Source: Acidobacteriaceae bacterium TAA 166 (lineage in GTDB: Bacteria; Acidobacteriota; Terriglobia; Terriglobales; Acidobacteriaceae). From it: a stretch of DNA of 64,000 bases. Each line of letters starts with the position of its first letter. Positions within the stretch are counted from its first letter, which is position 1. The position numbers were made by a program, and so were the translations under genes. The notes beneath the pieces were generated by a model. It saw only the letters and a program-made list of their open reading frames with translations. It did no database searches and was not told the DNA's origin. The stretch is taken from positions 3,650,001 through 3,714,000 of the forward strand of contig ATWD01000001.1 in assembly GCA_000421065.1 (NCBI GenBank), read 5' to 3'. This document shows, piece after piece, positions 35,375 to 46,500 of this stretch.

Positions 35375-36186
35375 TGAAGTGTCGCCAGATAAGTCGTAAG
35401 GTTATGAATGTCCGTGTCCGTGTAGTGGTTCAGCAGATCGCCATGCGCCGCGAAGGGATCTTCTGTCGTCACCTTGATCTTTGCGGTTCTATTGAAAGAT
35501 CGGTTTTCCCCCGTCTTTTCGCGTAACGTTACCGTGAAATCATCGATCTGCACCAGATCGCCGGTGTACTTCGTGGCCGAAGGCAGCAGCACCGTAACCT
35601 GCACCTTGCGTCGGACGAACAGCCCATAGCCTGGAAAAAGAAATTTTTGTTGCAACGCAGCCGGAGTGTACTTCTTCCCCACTCCAGCCAGATCGCCCAT
35701 CGTGGAATGGCACTTATTGCACCCGCCGGCGCCATTAAAATAGGCTTCACCGGCCTTGGCGTCGCCACTCAAAAGATTTGTCGGTTGAGCGTTGTAGCCG
35801 CTTCTTAGAATGCCGTTGATCGAGGCGGTCAGAAACTGAGACAGATCCCGAAGCTCTTTTTCATTGAATTTGAAGCTGTGGTTTGGTCCGTTCGATAGCA
35901 GAGGCCCTAACTCTTTGCCATACAGCATCTGGCGCCGGTCGTGTAGAACGGCCACCGAGCGCAGCAAATCGGGTGCGCTCATCGTTCCACGAGCATCGTC
36001 CCCGTGGCAGCGGGCGCATCGGGAGGCGTAGATCTTTGAGCCACTATCTGACGAAGCCGGATCCACAGATGATCGTGGAAATTGGGCCTGGAGTGGAACG
36101 ATCGCAGGCCCCAGCAGGAAAAGGGTGTACGCAAACTTCAAAAAAAGCTTCTTCAATGGACTCAACTCCATGACTTTGATCGCCAT
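35371..36186 (-). CDS. Diheme cytochrome c partnering the PQQ dehydrogenase
   Basis: A 271-residue exported cytochrome. Signal peptide AYTLFLLGPAIVPLQA-QF is followed by two heme sites, CARCH (SKIYASRCARCHGDDARG) and CNKCH (GEAYFNGAGGCNKCHSTMGDLAGVG). The C-terminal third (VRRKVQVTVLLPSATKYTGDLVQIDDFTVTLREKTGENRSF) is a beta-rich region often found on cytochromes next to PQQ enzymes in acidobacteria. Met6 (36171) is an alternative start. The 4-bp overlap with the dehydrogenase gene implies coupled synthesis. It is expected to carry electrons from the dehydrogenase to the respiratory chain. Confidence 0.88.
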   Translation of the reverse strand: MAIKVMELSPLKKLFLKFAYTLFLLGPAIVPLQAQFPRSSVDPASSDSGSKIYASRCARCHGDDARGTMSAPDLLRSVAVLHDRRQMLYGKELGPLLSNGPNHSFKFNEKELRDLSQFLTASINGILRSGYNAQPTNLLSGDAKAGEAYFNGAGGCNKCHSTMGDLAGVGKKYTPAALQQKFLFPGYGLFVRRKVQVTVLLPSATKYTGDLVQIDDFTVTLREKTGENRSFNRTAKIKVTTEDPFAAHGDLLNHYTDTDIHNLTTYLATLQ

Positions 36187-36268
36187 GGCATCTTGCGATG
36201 AAAATTTCCACGGCCTGGGTTGCGCATCCTTTTTACTCTATACTTTTGCTCGCCACCACAGGAGACCG

Positions 36269-37150
36269 ATGAATCGTCGCGAATTTAGTAAATTATCCCT
36301 AGCTGCCTACCTTGCTCCCTTCGCTTCTGCCAACGAAGCCTCCGCCGTACTCCCAGCCGACAATGGAGGTCACAAATTCTCGATCATGCTGTGGACCCTT
36401 TCCAAGGGGCTTACCTTCGAACAGCAGCTCGATCTGGCGGCAACCGCAGGTTTTAACGGAGTTGAGGTCGGCCGTGAGTATGAGAAGTGGACCCCCGAGG
36501 AGTGGAAGCGAAACCTCGTCAAGAAACATGCGCTCGGTATCGAGGTCGACAGCGCAGTCCCCGGACGCAACCCTCTGGCTGATTACTCCAAACGTTCCGC
36601 GCTTCGAGAAGATCTGATGAACGCCATCCCCGGGGCGAAGGAGCTTGGGTGTAAGCAGTTCATTTACACTGCCTATACGCGAGTTCCCGGTCAGACGTTA
36701 GAGCAGCAGAGAGCGGCGATCGTGGATACACTCAAATATGCTGCCGATCTTCTCGAGAAGGAAGGCATTGAGATCGTCCTGGAACCCATTGATCTGCTTG
36801 AATACAAGCAGGAAGCCGTAAACAGCGTCTCCGAGGCCTTCGAGATTACGCGTGCCGTAGGCAGCCCGCTCGTCAAAGTTTTATACGACTTCTACCACGA
36901 GCAGCGACAAGCAGGAAATCTAATAGAAAAGCTCGAGAAAAACATCGATCAGGTAGGACTGGTTCACATCGCCGATGTTCCTGGTCGCCATCAGCCTGGC
37001 ACAGGAGAGGTGAACTACGACAACATCTACCGCAAGCTGGCCGAGCTGCACTATGACCGTTACATTTGCATGGAGTTCTCATCGCTCGGTGACCCCGCGA
37101 CCGTCCTCAAACAGGCACGTATCGAGGCCATCGCCGCCATGAAGTCATGA
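36269..37150 (+). CDS. Tat-exported hydroxypyruvate-isomerase-like TIM-barrel protein
   Basis: A 293-residue protein. The longer frame from 36125 overlaps the divergent cytochrome gene; ATG 36269 has AGGAG just upstream and yields a twin-arginine signal (MNRREFSKLSLAAYLAPF). The body is a Hyi/sugar isomerase barrel: FSIMLWTLSKGLTFEQQLDLAATAGFNGVEVG, EIVLEPIDLLEYK with a metal-ligand Glu, VKVLYDFYHEQRQAGNLIEKLEKNIDQVGLVHIADVPGRHQPGTGEVNYDNIYRKL and ICMEFSSLGDP. It probably isomerises a small keto acid or sugar; the exported location suggests a sugar lactone or keto sugar made by the periplasmic dehydrogenase. That is inference. Confidence 0.85.
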   Translation: MNRREFSKLSLAAYLAPFASANEASAVLPADNGGHKFSIMLWTLSKGLTFEQQLDLAATAGFNGVEVGREYEKWTPEEWKRNLVKKHALGIEVDSAVPGRNPLADYSKRSALREDLMNAIPGAKELGCKQFIYTAYTRVPGQTLEQQRAAIVDTLKYAADLLEKEGIEIVLEPIDLLEYKQEAVNSVSEAFEITRAVGSPLVKVLYDFYHEQRQAGNLIEKLEKNIDQVGLVHIADVPGRHQPGTGEVNYDNIYRKLAELHYDRYICMEFSSLGDPATVLKQARIEAIAAMKS

Positions 37151-37210
37151 CCATGTAATTTCAGCCTGAGCTCCAGACGAGCCCAACCTCACTCGAAGAC
37201 ACCTTCGTGT

Positions 37211-37470
37211 TTAGTTGGATGCCATTGGAGCTCCGGCTGCCGGACTTGTCTGGGGCGATGCGATGAGCGCCATGATCTCCTGATCCTTGCCTTCGAACTT
37301 GCCGTAGAAGGCATGCAGGGCGGGATACTTTTTTTGTCGACTGTGCAGCCGCCAAACGTACCCACTCCGGAATGCTCTCCTTGGCCAGAGCCCAGGTAGA
37401 CGAAAACAGGCATCAGAATAACGATCTCAACGCCACAAAGCCTACGAAAAAACAATACTTCCAGCCATCC
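37211..37470 (-). pseudogene. Decayed remnant of a small secreted protein gene
   Basis: A signal-peptide-like stretch (CFFVGFVALRSLF, a TGA stop, then CLFSSTWALAKES) continues as IPEWVRLAAAQSTKK. At a run of seven T (37329-37335) the reading shifts to KYPALHAFYGKFEGKDQEIM, continuing to a TAA at 37211. The start of the mature part resembles the opening of DUF3857-type proteins, but too little remains to be sure. The rest of the 37151-37739 gap holds only the terminator listed next. Confidence 0.4.
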
Positions 37471-37693
37471 AGCCCTTGCACGCAGATCTTCCCTCGTGGA
37501 AAAGATCAACCGCTCATCCATGCCTGATTCCGTAGTCTGCGTGTCGCAGTTATACGATGAATATCAAATCTTTCTCAAGTGGAAATGCGGAAAAAGTTAT
37601 AGGATTTCGGTTCTTGACTGCTGATTGAAAATGATTGGTTTTGAGTAAGGTTTGTGCAGCAGTTGATTTGATCGCTGCCGTCGGTGAAAGCGA

Positions 37694-37723
37694 AGAGGGC
37701 AACCGAGCTTTCGATTGCCCTCT
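37694..37723. terminator. Bidirectional stem-loop terminator
   Basis: AGAGGGCAA (37694-37702) pairs with TTGCCCTCT (37715-37723) over a 12-base loop that contains a further CGA/TCG pair. It lies 17 bp past the end of the TIG-domain pseudogene and also downstream of the convergent isomerase gene. Confidence 0.6.
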
Positions 37724-37739
37724 CACCTAGACCGCATTC

Positions 37740-40700
37740 TTACCGAAGAGTAATCGTAAGATTATTGGAACTCCCGGAACCCGGGTTCTGACCTGTGAGA
37801 GTGATCGTTTGTGCGCTGGCAAGATCGGCTGCAGCGATCGCCACCTGTAGATGCATACTGTCAACAAACGTAGTAGTTCGCGCGGATCCATTCCAGAGCA
37901 CGACCGCTCTGGGCATGAAGCCGGTTCCTGTAACGGTGAGATAACGGTTGCTGCTGCCTACCGCTATCGTGGCTTGATCCGCGCCGCTCAGTGCCGGTGC
38001 AGGGTTGCTTGTTGCTTCTGCAGGAACCACGAACGGCCCACGTATCAGGAAGATCTGCGGCGTATTCGAGGTTGCCGTGTTCGGGATTACATAGGCAGTC
38101 CATCCTGCCCAAAACGGATTCCTTGCAAAGATGAGATTGCGTTTCCAGGCAACTGTATCTGTTGCTCCAAAGTGAAATGTTGGGTATCAAACCGCTCCAG
38201 ATAATCAGCCGCCGTACCAGCGGCATTGACGCCGATAACGAAAGCTTTGGATTTAACCTGATAGGGGATGACGCCTCCTCCGATAAGACTGTTCAGGGAC
38301 GTGCCATTCCCGAGAGGGAAAACGGCAACCTGTGAAGGCGGGGTCGTGCCGGGATTGATAATGCCACCGGACGATCCAAAGACTAGGCCGCCATCCACCG
38401 CTAATTTACCCCCAAAGCCGCCAAAGCCATTGAGTGTCGTACCATCGATCAAGGTTACCCCCGTCGAATCGATGCTGTACCGATGAAACTCTGCCCTAGT
38501 GGTATCAGCGTCTAGGCATAGAATTGTGTTGCGTCCGTAAAGACCGGATTGTCGCCACTATAGGCCTGAGAGATTTTGCTGCGGAAGGTACCCGTGCTGC
38601 CGGAGATATCGTAGATGCCGATGCCGTAGAACGAGTTGAACTCGACGGCTACGCTCGAATCCGTGCCGGGGACTGCTGCAATACTCGTCGCAGCGACGTC
38701 CCCACTATCGCCAAATGCAGTGGAGACGATGGGAACCGTGAGATCCATGGTTTGATTGAGGAGGTTGAACCGGCTGAGGCTCTTAGCTCCGCTAAGACCG
38801 ATAAACAGGTAGTTGCCATCGCTGGTCTCAGAGAGCAGATTAGGCTCGCTGCCTACCTGAATCGGAGCTCCTACACTTCCGGTAGCCGGATCGATGGCGA
38901 CCAGACTGTTACCGGTGATATCGGTCGAGGTGCTTGGCAGCGCAGCATAGATCTTCCGCGTGAAAGGATCGAAGCTGATGGCGTTTGCGGGAACATTCAG
39001 CAGTTGGTAGATGTGAAGTGGAAGACCAGCGGATTGTCTTCCACCTGGTGTCGGGGTAGTGACCGAGATCTGTGCCCAGCCCAGGTTTTGGATCAGCGAG
39101 GAGTCAACTGTCGCCGTCATCTGACCCGCACGGACAAACGTAGTAGGCAGCGCTTGCCCATTCCACCAAACGCTGGAGCCGGAGGTGAAGCCGTTACCAT
39201 CGACGGTCAGCGTTGTAGTTGCACTGCCAGTCTGAATCAAAGATGGCGAGATCTGTGTAACTTTGGGCGCAGCATTGAATGCGTTACCGGTCATCGCCGT
39301 GCCGGCATTAGCCTGATTATTGGAGGAGACTGGATCGAAGCTAACCGAAGACACGGAACCCATCATCGTAAGGGAACCGGCGACCATTGGAGTCACAGAT
39401 AGTGACGCTGGCCGACGCGCCGTTTGCGATTGTTCCGAGACGACATTAAAGAACTCCGTCTCCGCTGCAGACGCCTTGGGATGCGGTGTAAGTTCCACCG
39501 ATCACGGAGCCAGGCAGTACGGTTGTGAGAGTAGCCCCCGAAGCTGAGTTCTGCCCCAGATTTGCCACCTGTATGGTGTAGCTGAATGCCGTGCCGGTCG
39601 TCGCGGTCGCCGGCGCCTGGATGCTGACCGACAAATCAGCCGGAGAAGTGGTGATGTCTTTTACGGCAGGACTCTGCAGCACATAGAGCTGTGAGGCAGT
39701 GCGATAGGCTAGGCCACTTTGACCCCAGCGAATGAGATCGCCAGAGGTGTTGTTATAAGACGAAAGGTTAGAGCCAACGCCTGTGATCGGTATGATGCCG
39801 ACCGGATTGAAGGTCGCCTCATCGAAGGCGATGATTTGGTTAGGGTTTGTTTGTCGGGTTTACGACCGAAGAGGGGAATACCCACGCACGTCCAAGCGTC
39901 GAATCTGAGACAACAGGTCCTGCCGCAGCGACCGGCGTGTCGGGACTGCCGATGGTTGTTCCGGTGGAGAACTGACCAGTCTGATTTCTTGAGCTGGCGT
40001 CCAAGATAACCCCGGAAGAGAGATAAAGCCTACCATTGTCGTACTGGATCGAGTCGCCGCCCCCGTTACCCAGAGACGTCGCGCTCGCCACGCCGGTATC
40101 GTCGATGGCGAGAGCGTAAAGATTGGCGCTGGTCGATCGCGAGTTGAGATAGAGAGTCGAAGCAGAACTTCCAAAGGAAAGGCTGCCTGAATTTTGGTCG
40201 AATACACGCGCAGGCCGGTACTGGTCTTGGCTCTGGCCACGCCCGAATCAAAGATCGTCACAACACCATTATTCCCGTAGACTGCGACAGAGTTAGGCTG
40301 CCCAGGAAGTACTGCAAGAGCCTGCGCGGTGTATGGGGGATTGTAGACACCCGGTCCGCCACCCAGCGAAAACTGGATGCTCGTGGTACCCGTGGTTAGA
40401 TTGACCTGGCGAACCGCGCCTGCACCGTTCAGACCCACAAAGAGTTGGGTCCCGTCACTCGAAAGAGCCATACGGTAGGCTCGCTGCCGACGAAGATGGT
40501 CTTCACGATAACGCCTGAGGTGGGGTCGATGCCTGCAATCGTGTTGCCGAGACCTTCACCGGCCGAACCTGGAATGGAGGCGTAGATGAGTCCATCCACA
40601 GCGTTGTAGACAATGTCATTGATCTGCAGCGCGAGGAAAGTCGTAAATGGTTGTGGGGGGCAGTACCTGGGCGGGAGTCTCTGGAGTGGAGACCTGAATG

Positions 40701-41909
40701 CTCGCCTGCGCTAAGCCTGTAAGGAAAGAAGCGGGAATAACCGCAGTCAACTGATTCGCGTTGACATAGGTGGTGGCAAGGGCGGTGTCATTCCACATCA
40801 CAACGGAGTCGGCGAAGAAGCAGTTCCCCGAAACCGTGATCTTGGTGTCTGGACTGCCAGCGGTTGCATAGTTGGGCGAGATGCCGAAGCCCAGCGTCGG
40901 CTTCACGACCGAGACCGTCGCAGCATTTGACTGGACAACCGGCGTTCCTGGATTACTCACAACGATCTGAATGGAGCCTGCGGCCGCAAAGAAAGTCGAT
41001 GGCACGGAGACGGTTATGTTTGTTCCACTCTGGCTCGTGACGGGAACAAAGGTGCCGTTCGCCTGTACTGTGGCGTTCGCCGCAAAGCCACTTCCGTAGA
41101 TGCTGATCAAAACCGGCACTTGGAGGAGGTATTGACCGCAATGCTTGAAGGACTGACGGAAAGAATGGTGGGAGCAGTTGCCGCAATCACCAACTCGGTT
41201 GGCGTTGTGCTGCTGCCTCCCGGGCCTAGATTATTGACCGAGATCTGTCCCGAGAAGTTCTGCAGATCGGCTGCCGTAAGCGAAACCTGGAGTGTCGTGC
41301 TGTTGATAAACGTAGTCGGCCGCGCCGCACCGTTGTAGATCACGACGGAGTTCGCCTCGAAACCGCTTCCGTTAACAGTAATGGTTGCCGGAATGCCTTG
41401 GGGAACGCTACGGGGCAAAAGTCCAGTCACCATCGGTGTCGGGCTCATGATCGAAACTCGATGGGGTAGAACTGCCACCTCCCGGTGACGGGTTCGAAAG
41501 CACAAGGTTTGCCACCTGCCCGGCTGCGAGAGCGACGGCAGGCACGGCTACCTGCAGGCTCGTTGTACTTGGCATAAGTCGTCTGAATCGCAGCGCCATT
41601 CAGCGTCGCAGCGGTGGAGGGAATATATCCGGTCCCTGTAACGGTGAGCGTCTGAAAGGGAGAACCCGCAAGAACTCCCCCTGGAGAGATGGACGCGATC
41701 GTAGGAGCCGGATTGTTTGCAGAGGTGACGGGAGGGGGCGCCGAAGTGGTAGTGGAAGACTTAGGACTGCCACCACTGCAGCCAACTGTCAGGGAAAGTA
41801 TAAGAGTGGATCCAACCAGTAACAGAACACCTGGGCGCACAAGTTCTCCAGAAAAGCAGACGATAGTTCCATAAAACGAGCAGCGGAGAGAAAAGGGATT
41901 AAAGCCCAT
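37740..41909 (-). pseudogene. TIG-domain lipoprotein gene with ten frame switches
   Basis: The minus strand encodes one long secreted protein of about 1,390 residues in eleven pieces. It begins with a lipoprotein signal (LILSLTVGC) and a Ser/Thr/Pro linker. At least five IPT/TIG Ig-like domains follow (ISPGGVLAGSPFQTLTVTGTGY; MPVLISIYGSGFAANATVQANG; ISPNYATAGSPDTKITVSGN; ISPSLIQTGSATTTLTVDGNGF; a last one ending NLTITLR), with YVTN-like propeller stretches (IAGIDPTSGVIVKTIFVGSEP; MALSSDGTQLFVGLNGAGAVR) and a DUF11-like region (ADLSVSIQAPATATTGTAFSYTIQVANLGQ). The frame changes near 41.58, 41.47, 41.12, 40.63, 40.47, 40.17, 39.85, 39.50, 38.51 and 38.09 kb. Each piece is well preserved. Sequencing error in this one stretch cannot be excluded. 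Confidence 0.8.
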
Positions 41910-42092
41910 GCTGTTCTGCTCTTATCGGAAGTATTTTGATAGTATCGGGAAACTTTTGCACTGCCTAGTCAACTTTAGGACACAGGCATCAGGCAATGTT
42001 AGCCGCCGCCTGAAGACATCCACTAAGTTAATTGGTCGGTCCTGGGGCGAAGGAAGAGGAGAAGCAGCGTGATGCCTCCATCCTCGTTGTCG

Positions 42093-43472
42093 TTATTGAG
42101 CTGCGATGAAGGCCTCTCCTAGCGGTCCCCGATCGAAGTTGTGCGAATCGAGGATGTGCAGTGAGACGCGAGCGGCGGCATCGGGTGCGTTGATGGTTGC
42201 GTTGAGCTTCAGGGGCTCGAGGGGATTGACGTCGACGACCTTTGCGTTGCCTAAAGGCTCTCCCCCCGGGCCATAGAAGAAGGCAACGAGGGCGCCCGGG
42301 TAGAAGACACCGAAGCTTCCGGAGAGCGAGAGGGTGGTGGCACTCTTCTTCGCCTCGAGGGATGTCTCAACGGTTCCCGCATAGGTGGCCGACCGTAGGG
42401 GGTCGGTGTTGCGGGTGGGATACCATTGGGTGTCCATCGCGTAGCTCTCTTCGGGGGCGAGCTCGACGATGGGGCTGTTGACCTCGGCCTCCATATAGTG
42501 GATCGGCGGGGGCGGCGGAACGGAGGGATCGTTGTTGGGGCGATTGCGCTGGCCGGTAGTGTAGAAGATCATCGTGGTTTTGTCGGGATAGTTGGCACCG
42601 GGCTGATAATGAGCTCGTTCGACCATGGTGTAGTGGCTTGCCGCATCGGTGACGGCGAGCCACCCTCCGGGAGAGTCGATCCAGACCTCGCCGCCACTAT
42701 TGAGGGGATGCACCTTAAAGAGTCCGCTCTCGATCATGTAGGCGGATTCACTGGTCTGTCCGGTGCGGACGTGGAAGCCGTTGAGGAAGCTACTGGAGGG
42801 ATTGGAGGGAGTCATTCCCCAGATATCGGGATTGGTCTTGGAGGCATCGTGAGAGTCGGTGGTGTTGTACTGCGAGACGGATTGCTGGGACCAGCTTCGG
42901 GGATAGGCACTCTTGTTCTTCATGACGGAGTGAAAGGAAATGACGGGAGAGTCATCGCCGAGGCTAATCTCGCGGATGTACTGGAGTCCGGTGAAAGGGT
43001 CGACGGGGCTGGTGAGCTGCACGGTGCAGACGTTGTTATGGGAGACGACCTCGAAGTCGTAGGGCGCATCGTCGAGCAGGGATCCGCCGGCGCCGGGCCA
43101 GTGCTGCTCGTCTTTCGATCCTTCCGGCATGGGCCAGACCTTGTCGCCGCCGTAGTTATACCAGTGATGGTTCTCCTGATCGGGAGGGAAGTATTTGCCT
43201 TTGAGCTGCTCGTTGACGAAGAGAAAGTCGTGTCCGCCGAAGGTGACCTGGATGAGCCGGCCGCCGAGTTGGGGAACGATGGTGAGTTCGACCCAGGTGT
43301 TGGCGACCTTCTGGGATTTCCAGCCGAAGTAATCGGCGGATTTGATGGAGCAATGGGTATTCGCCATGGCTCTTACCTGAAGGCACGAGGACGAGAGCGC
43401 CCAGACGAAAAAAAGTGCAGATGAGATGAATCGTTGCTTCTTCCACCTGCCTACGTTGGTCGGTGTGAGCAC
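42093..43472 (-). CDS. Secreted DUF4380 protein
   Basis: A 459-residue exported protein; the signal peptide ends near VRA-MA. The DUF4380 core is VELTIVPQLGGRLIQVTFGGHDFLFVNEQLKGKYFPPD, then HHWYNYGGDKVWPMPEGSKDEQHWPG, a beta-supersandwich related to galactose mutarotase. The C-terminal ~90 residues form an additional Ig-like beta domain (LEAKKSATTLSLSGSFGVFYPGALVAFFYGPGGEPLG). The family has no known reaction and probably binds a sugar polymer. It lies 100 bp downstream of TonB receptor 2 on the same strand, so joint expression is likely. Confidence 0.8.
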   Translation of the reverse strand: MLTPTNVGRWKKQRFISSALFFVWALSSSCLQVRAMANTHCSIKSADYFGWKSQKVANTWVELTIVPQLGGRLIQVTFGGHDFLFVNEQLKGKYFPPDQENHHWYNYGGDKVWPMPEGSKDEQHWPGAGGSLLDDAPYDFEVVSHNNVCTVQLTSPVDPFTGLQYIREISLGDDSPVISFHSVMKNKSAYPRSWSQQSVSQYNTTDSHDASKTNPDIWGMTPSNPSSSFLNGFHVRTGQTSESAYMIESGLFKVHPLNSGGEVWIDSPGGWLAVTDAASHYTMVERAHYQPGANYPDKTTMIFYTTGQRNRPNNDPSVPPPPPIHYMEAEVNSPIVELAPEESYAMDTQWYPTRNTDPLRSATYAGTVETSLEAKKSATTLSLSGSFGVFYPGALVAFFYGPGGEPLGNAKVVDVNPLEPLKLNATINAPDAAARVSLHILDSHNFDRGPLGEAFIAAQ

Positions 43473-43572
43473 CTTGAGAATCTCCTCGCGGGAAGGTTAC
43501 AGGACAGAAACGCCGGCCCAAACTCTGATTGAGTTTTGGATTCCGGAGCTTTCCTGTTGGTGATTTTATCGG

Positions 43573-46500
43573 TTAGAAGCGATACTTTGCGGCGAACTGA
43601 TAGACCCGTGGATTGACGGCGGCAGTTACGAGGCCGAATTGTGAGCTGTTGATGCTGGCTGTGGGGTTGCTGAACTGGGTGTGATTGAAGGCATTGAAAG
43701 ACTCAGCTCTGAATTGGATGACATGCGATTCCGTGATGTGGACGTCGCGAAGAAGCGCGAGATCGGTGCTGTTGATTCCCGGACCATGGAAGAATCGGCG
43801 AGATGAGGTTCCGTAGACGCCCAGAGTTTCTTTGCTAAAGGCGGCTGTGTTGAAGTACTTCATGCCGTGACGCGGGTTGTGATCGCCGGTGATGCTGCCG
43901 CCGTTGTAGTTGGGAACATCTCCTCCAAATCCAATCAGCGAGCGATCGTCGGTTTCGGAGAGAGTGATCGGGAGGCCCGAGGCGAAACGAGTGATGCCGG
44001 AGATCGACCATCCCCCGACGATGACCTTCGCCACGCGGTTATCGACGTAGCGATCGAAGGGAAGGCGCACGTTGTAGCTTCCGACGAAGTTGTTGGTGAC
44101 GTCGAACTTCGAGAGACCATAGCTGGCCCGCGGATTATAAGGATTGGTCCGATCCGTCAGCGCGGACGAGTTATCGAAAGAACGGCTGAAGGTGTAGGCA
44201 AGCAACACATCCCAAAGATGAGTGGTGTGCTTGAAGTTCGTCTGCAGAGAGTTGTAGTTGGCGGTAGCGGTGGTGAGGAGATAGGGATTGCTCCCGAAGT
44301 CGATTCCCAATGTGGGACGGGTTCCTTCGACTACCGTGCCGTTGGCCAAGGTGTAGGCGTTCGTTTCGAGGTTCGGCCCACAGGCGGTCTGTCCAGGAGC
44401 GAGGACGGCCTGGGTCAGGGAGAGGCAAAGAGCAGGATCTCCCGGGTTGGCCTCGACTGAGTTGGCGAGATGGCGTCCTACGCTGCCAACATAGTTGACG
44501 GTGAGAACGGTCGAGGGTCCGACCTCCTGTTGTACGCCGAGGAAGTAGTTCTGATTGTAGGGAACAGTATTATGTGTGCCGACGGCGTCGCTTGAACTGA
44601 GAGGAAGATAGCTCGCCCAAGGGATATTGTCGTCCGGGTTCGAGGGGGAGACATTGGTTGGAGGAAAGGTGAAAGGGAATTTCTGTAGCTGGATGTTCTG
44701 TGTGGCGCGGTCGACGTAGGGCCTCTCGGTCATGACGGGTACGGGGGACTGGTAGTAGAGGCCGTAGGGAGCGTCTCCTATCTCGACGAAGCCGGACTGG
44801 TCCTGATAGTTGGTGTAGAAGAGGCCATAGCCTCCGCGGATGCTGGTCTTCTGGTTCATGCCGGAGGGTACCCATGAGAAGCCGAATCGGGGAGCGAACT
44901 TATTCCACTTGACGGGGGCGAGGGTTCTGGGCACGCCAGGGTCACCGGGGAAGACCCAGCCTTTGGGAGCGCCAGGAAAGACGATCGATTGCTGGCCGGG
45001 GACGATGGTTTCGATCTTGTTCTGGGTATCGTACCAGGGCGTGCTTACTTCGTAGCGGACGCCATAGTTGAGGGTAAGACTGGTTGCGGTTCTCCAGGAA
45101 TCCTCTGCATAGCCACCGGCGTAGTGGCTGCGGGAGTCGAGCAGCTGGGGAGTGGCTTGAGTGAACGTATTGGTGGCGCCGAGGAGAAAATCGGCGGTAT
45201 CGAGGCCGGTCTCGTTTCCGCCGGAGTAGTCGAATTGGCCGTTGACGGCGTAGTAATTGCGGCCATTGATCTGGTCATAGTGGTAGTCGAGGCCGAACTG
45301 GAGGGTATGGGTCTTAACGACCATCATATAGTTGTCTAGCCACTGAAAGCTGTTATTGACGCGGATGTTCGTCGAATTAGGAGTTCCAAAGGTGAAGTTT
45401 GTGAACGTGATGTTAGGTACTCCCTGCAGGTTCGGATTGACAACGTCGATGCCTCCGGTTGAGCCCCAGGGAGTGACAAAGCCGAGGTTAGAGAGGGAGG
45501 GCCCGGAGTTGAGCGGGTTGTTGGTGCTGAGGGCGCTGCGGAGGTAGGTGAACCGGAAGGTATTGACGGAGCTGCTCTTGAGAGTGGAGGTAAGACCAAC
45601 GTTGGCCATCTGGGCGCGGCCCGAGGTCGCCCCTGGGAATCCGGGGGCGGTACCGCCGGCGTAGGGGTTGATGACGGTGTCGTCGTCGAGGAAATAGTAG
45701 CCGAAGAGCTGACCGTAACGGGTGTTGCCGTCGACGCGAATGGCTCCTTTGTAGTCGGTGAGGGAGGTTGCATTGGCTGCGGTTGAGAAGTAGGGTTCTC
45801 CTTGCTGCGATGTGTTGGGAGCGGGAATGTACTTTGCCAAGGGAACTGCCGTCGGAGACCAAGCGGACTTGGGGATCTGCGCGTTGGGGAAGACGCATTG
45901 TCCTACGGTGGTGCAGCCTGGCGTGTAGTAGTGTTCGCCGGCTGTGACGGGATAGCCGAGGCGGCCTGAGAGTACGTTGGCCCAGCCGGCTCCCTGGACA
46001 GTTCCGGTAAGACTTCCTGCCTGGTCGGAGAGATCACCATTGAGATTGGCGGCGGTAGGAACCTGGAAGTTCTGGGTGACTCCCTGGCTTTGTTTTGTTC
46101 CCTGAAAGTCCCCAAAGAAGAAGGCCTTGTCGCGTTTGATCGGTCCGCCGAAGAGTCCGCCGAAGATGTTCTGACTGAAGGCGCCGCGGGTGGGAGAGTA
46201 GTAATTTCTCGCATTGAGGACGGTGTTGCGGAAGAATTCGAAGGCCTCTCCGTGGTACTGGTTGGTCCCCGACTTCGTTACCACATTGACCTGTCCACCG
46301 CTGTAGTTTCCATATTCGGCGTCGAAGTTGCTAGTGATAATACGGAACTCGGAGATGGAGTCAAGCGTTGGAATGATGGCGGCTCCATTGGAATAGCCAT
46401 CATTGACGTTTCCACCGTTGATCATGAAGCCGTTCGAAGCTTCACGGCCGCCGTTCACCGATTGATTGCCGGGATTTAGGTTGCCCGATGTGGAGGCCTT

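Noticed and set aside
38524..39402. 292-codon plus-strand frame opposite the TIG-domain gene
   Set aside because: The minus strand carries continuous TIG and propeller homology across the same bases.
42426..43424. 332-codon plus-strand frame opposite the DUF4380 gene
   Set aside because: Low-complexity Gly/Val/Asp-rich translation typical of an antisense shadow; the minus frame has the family motifs.
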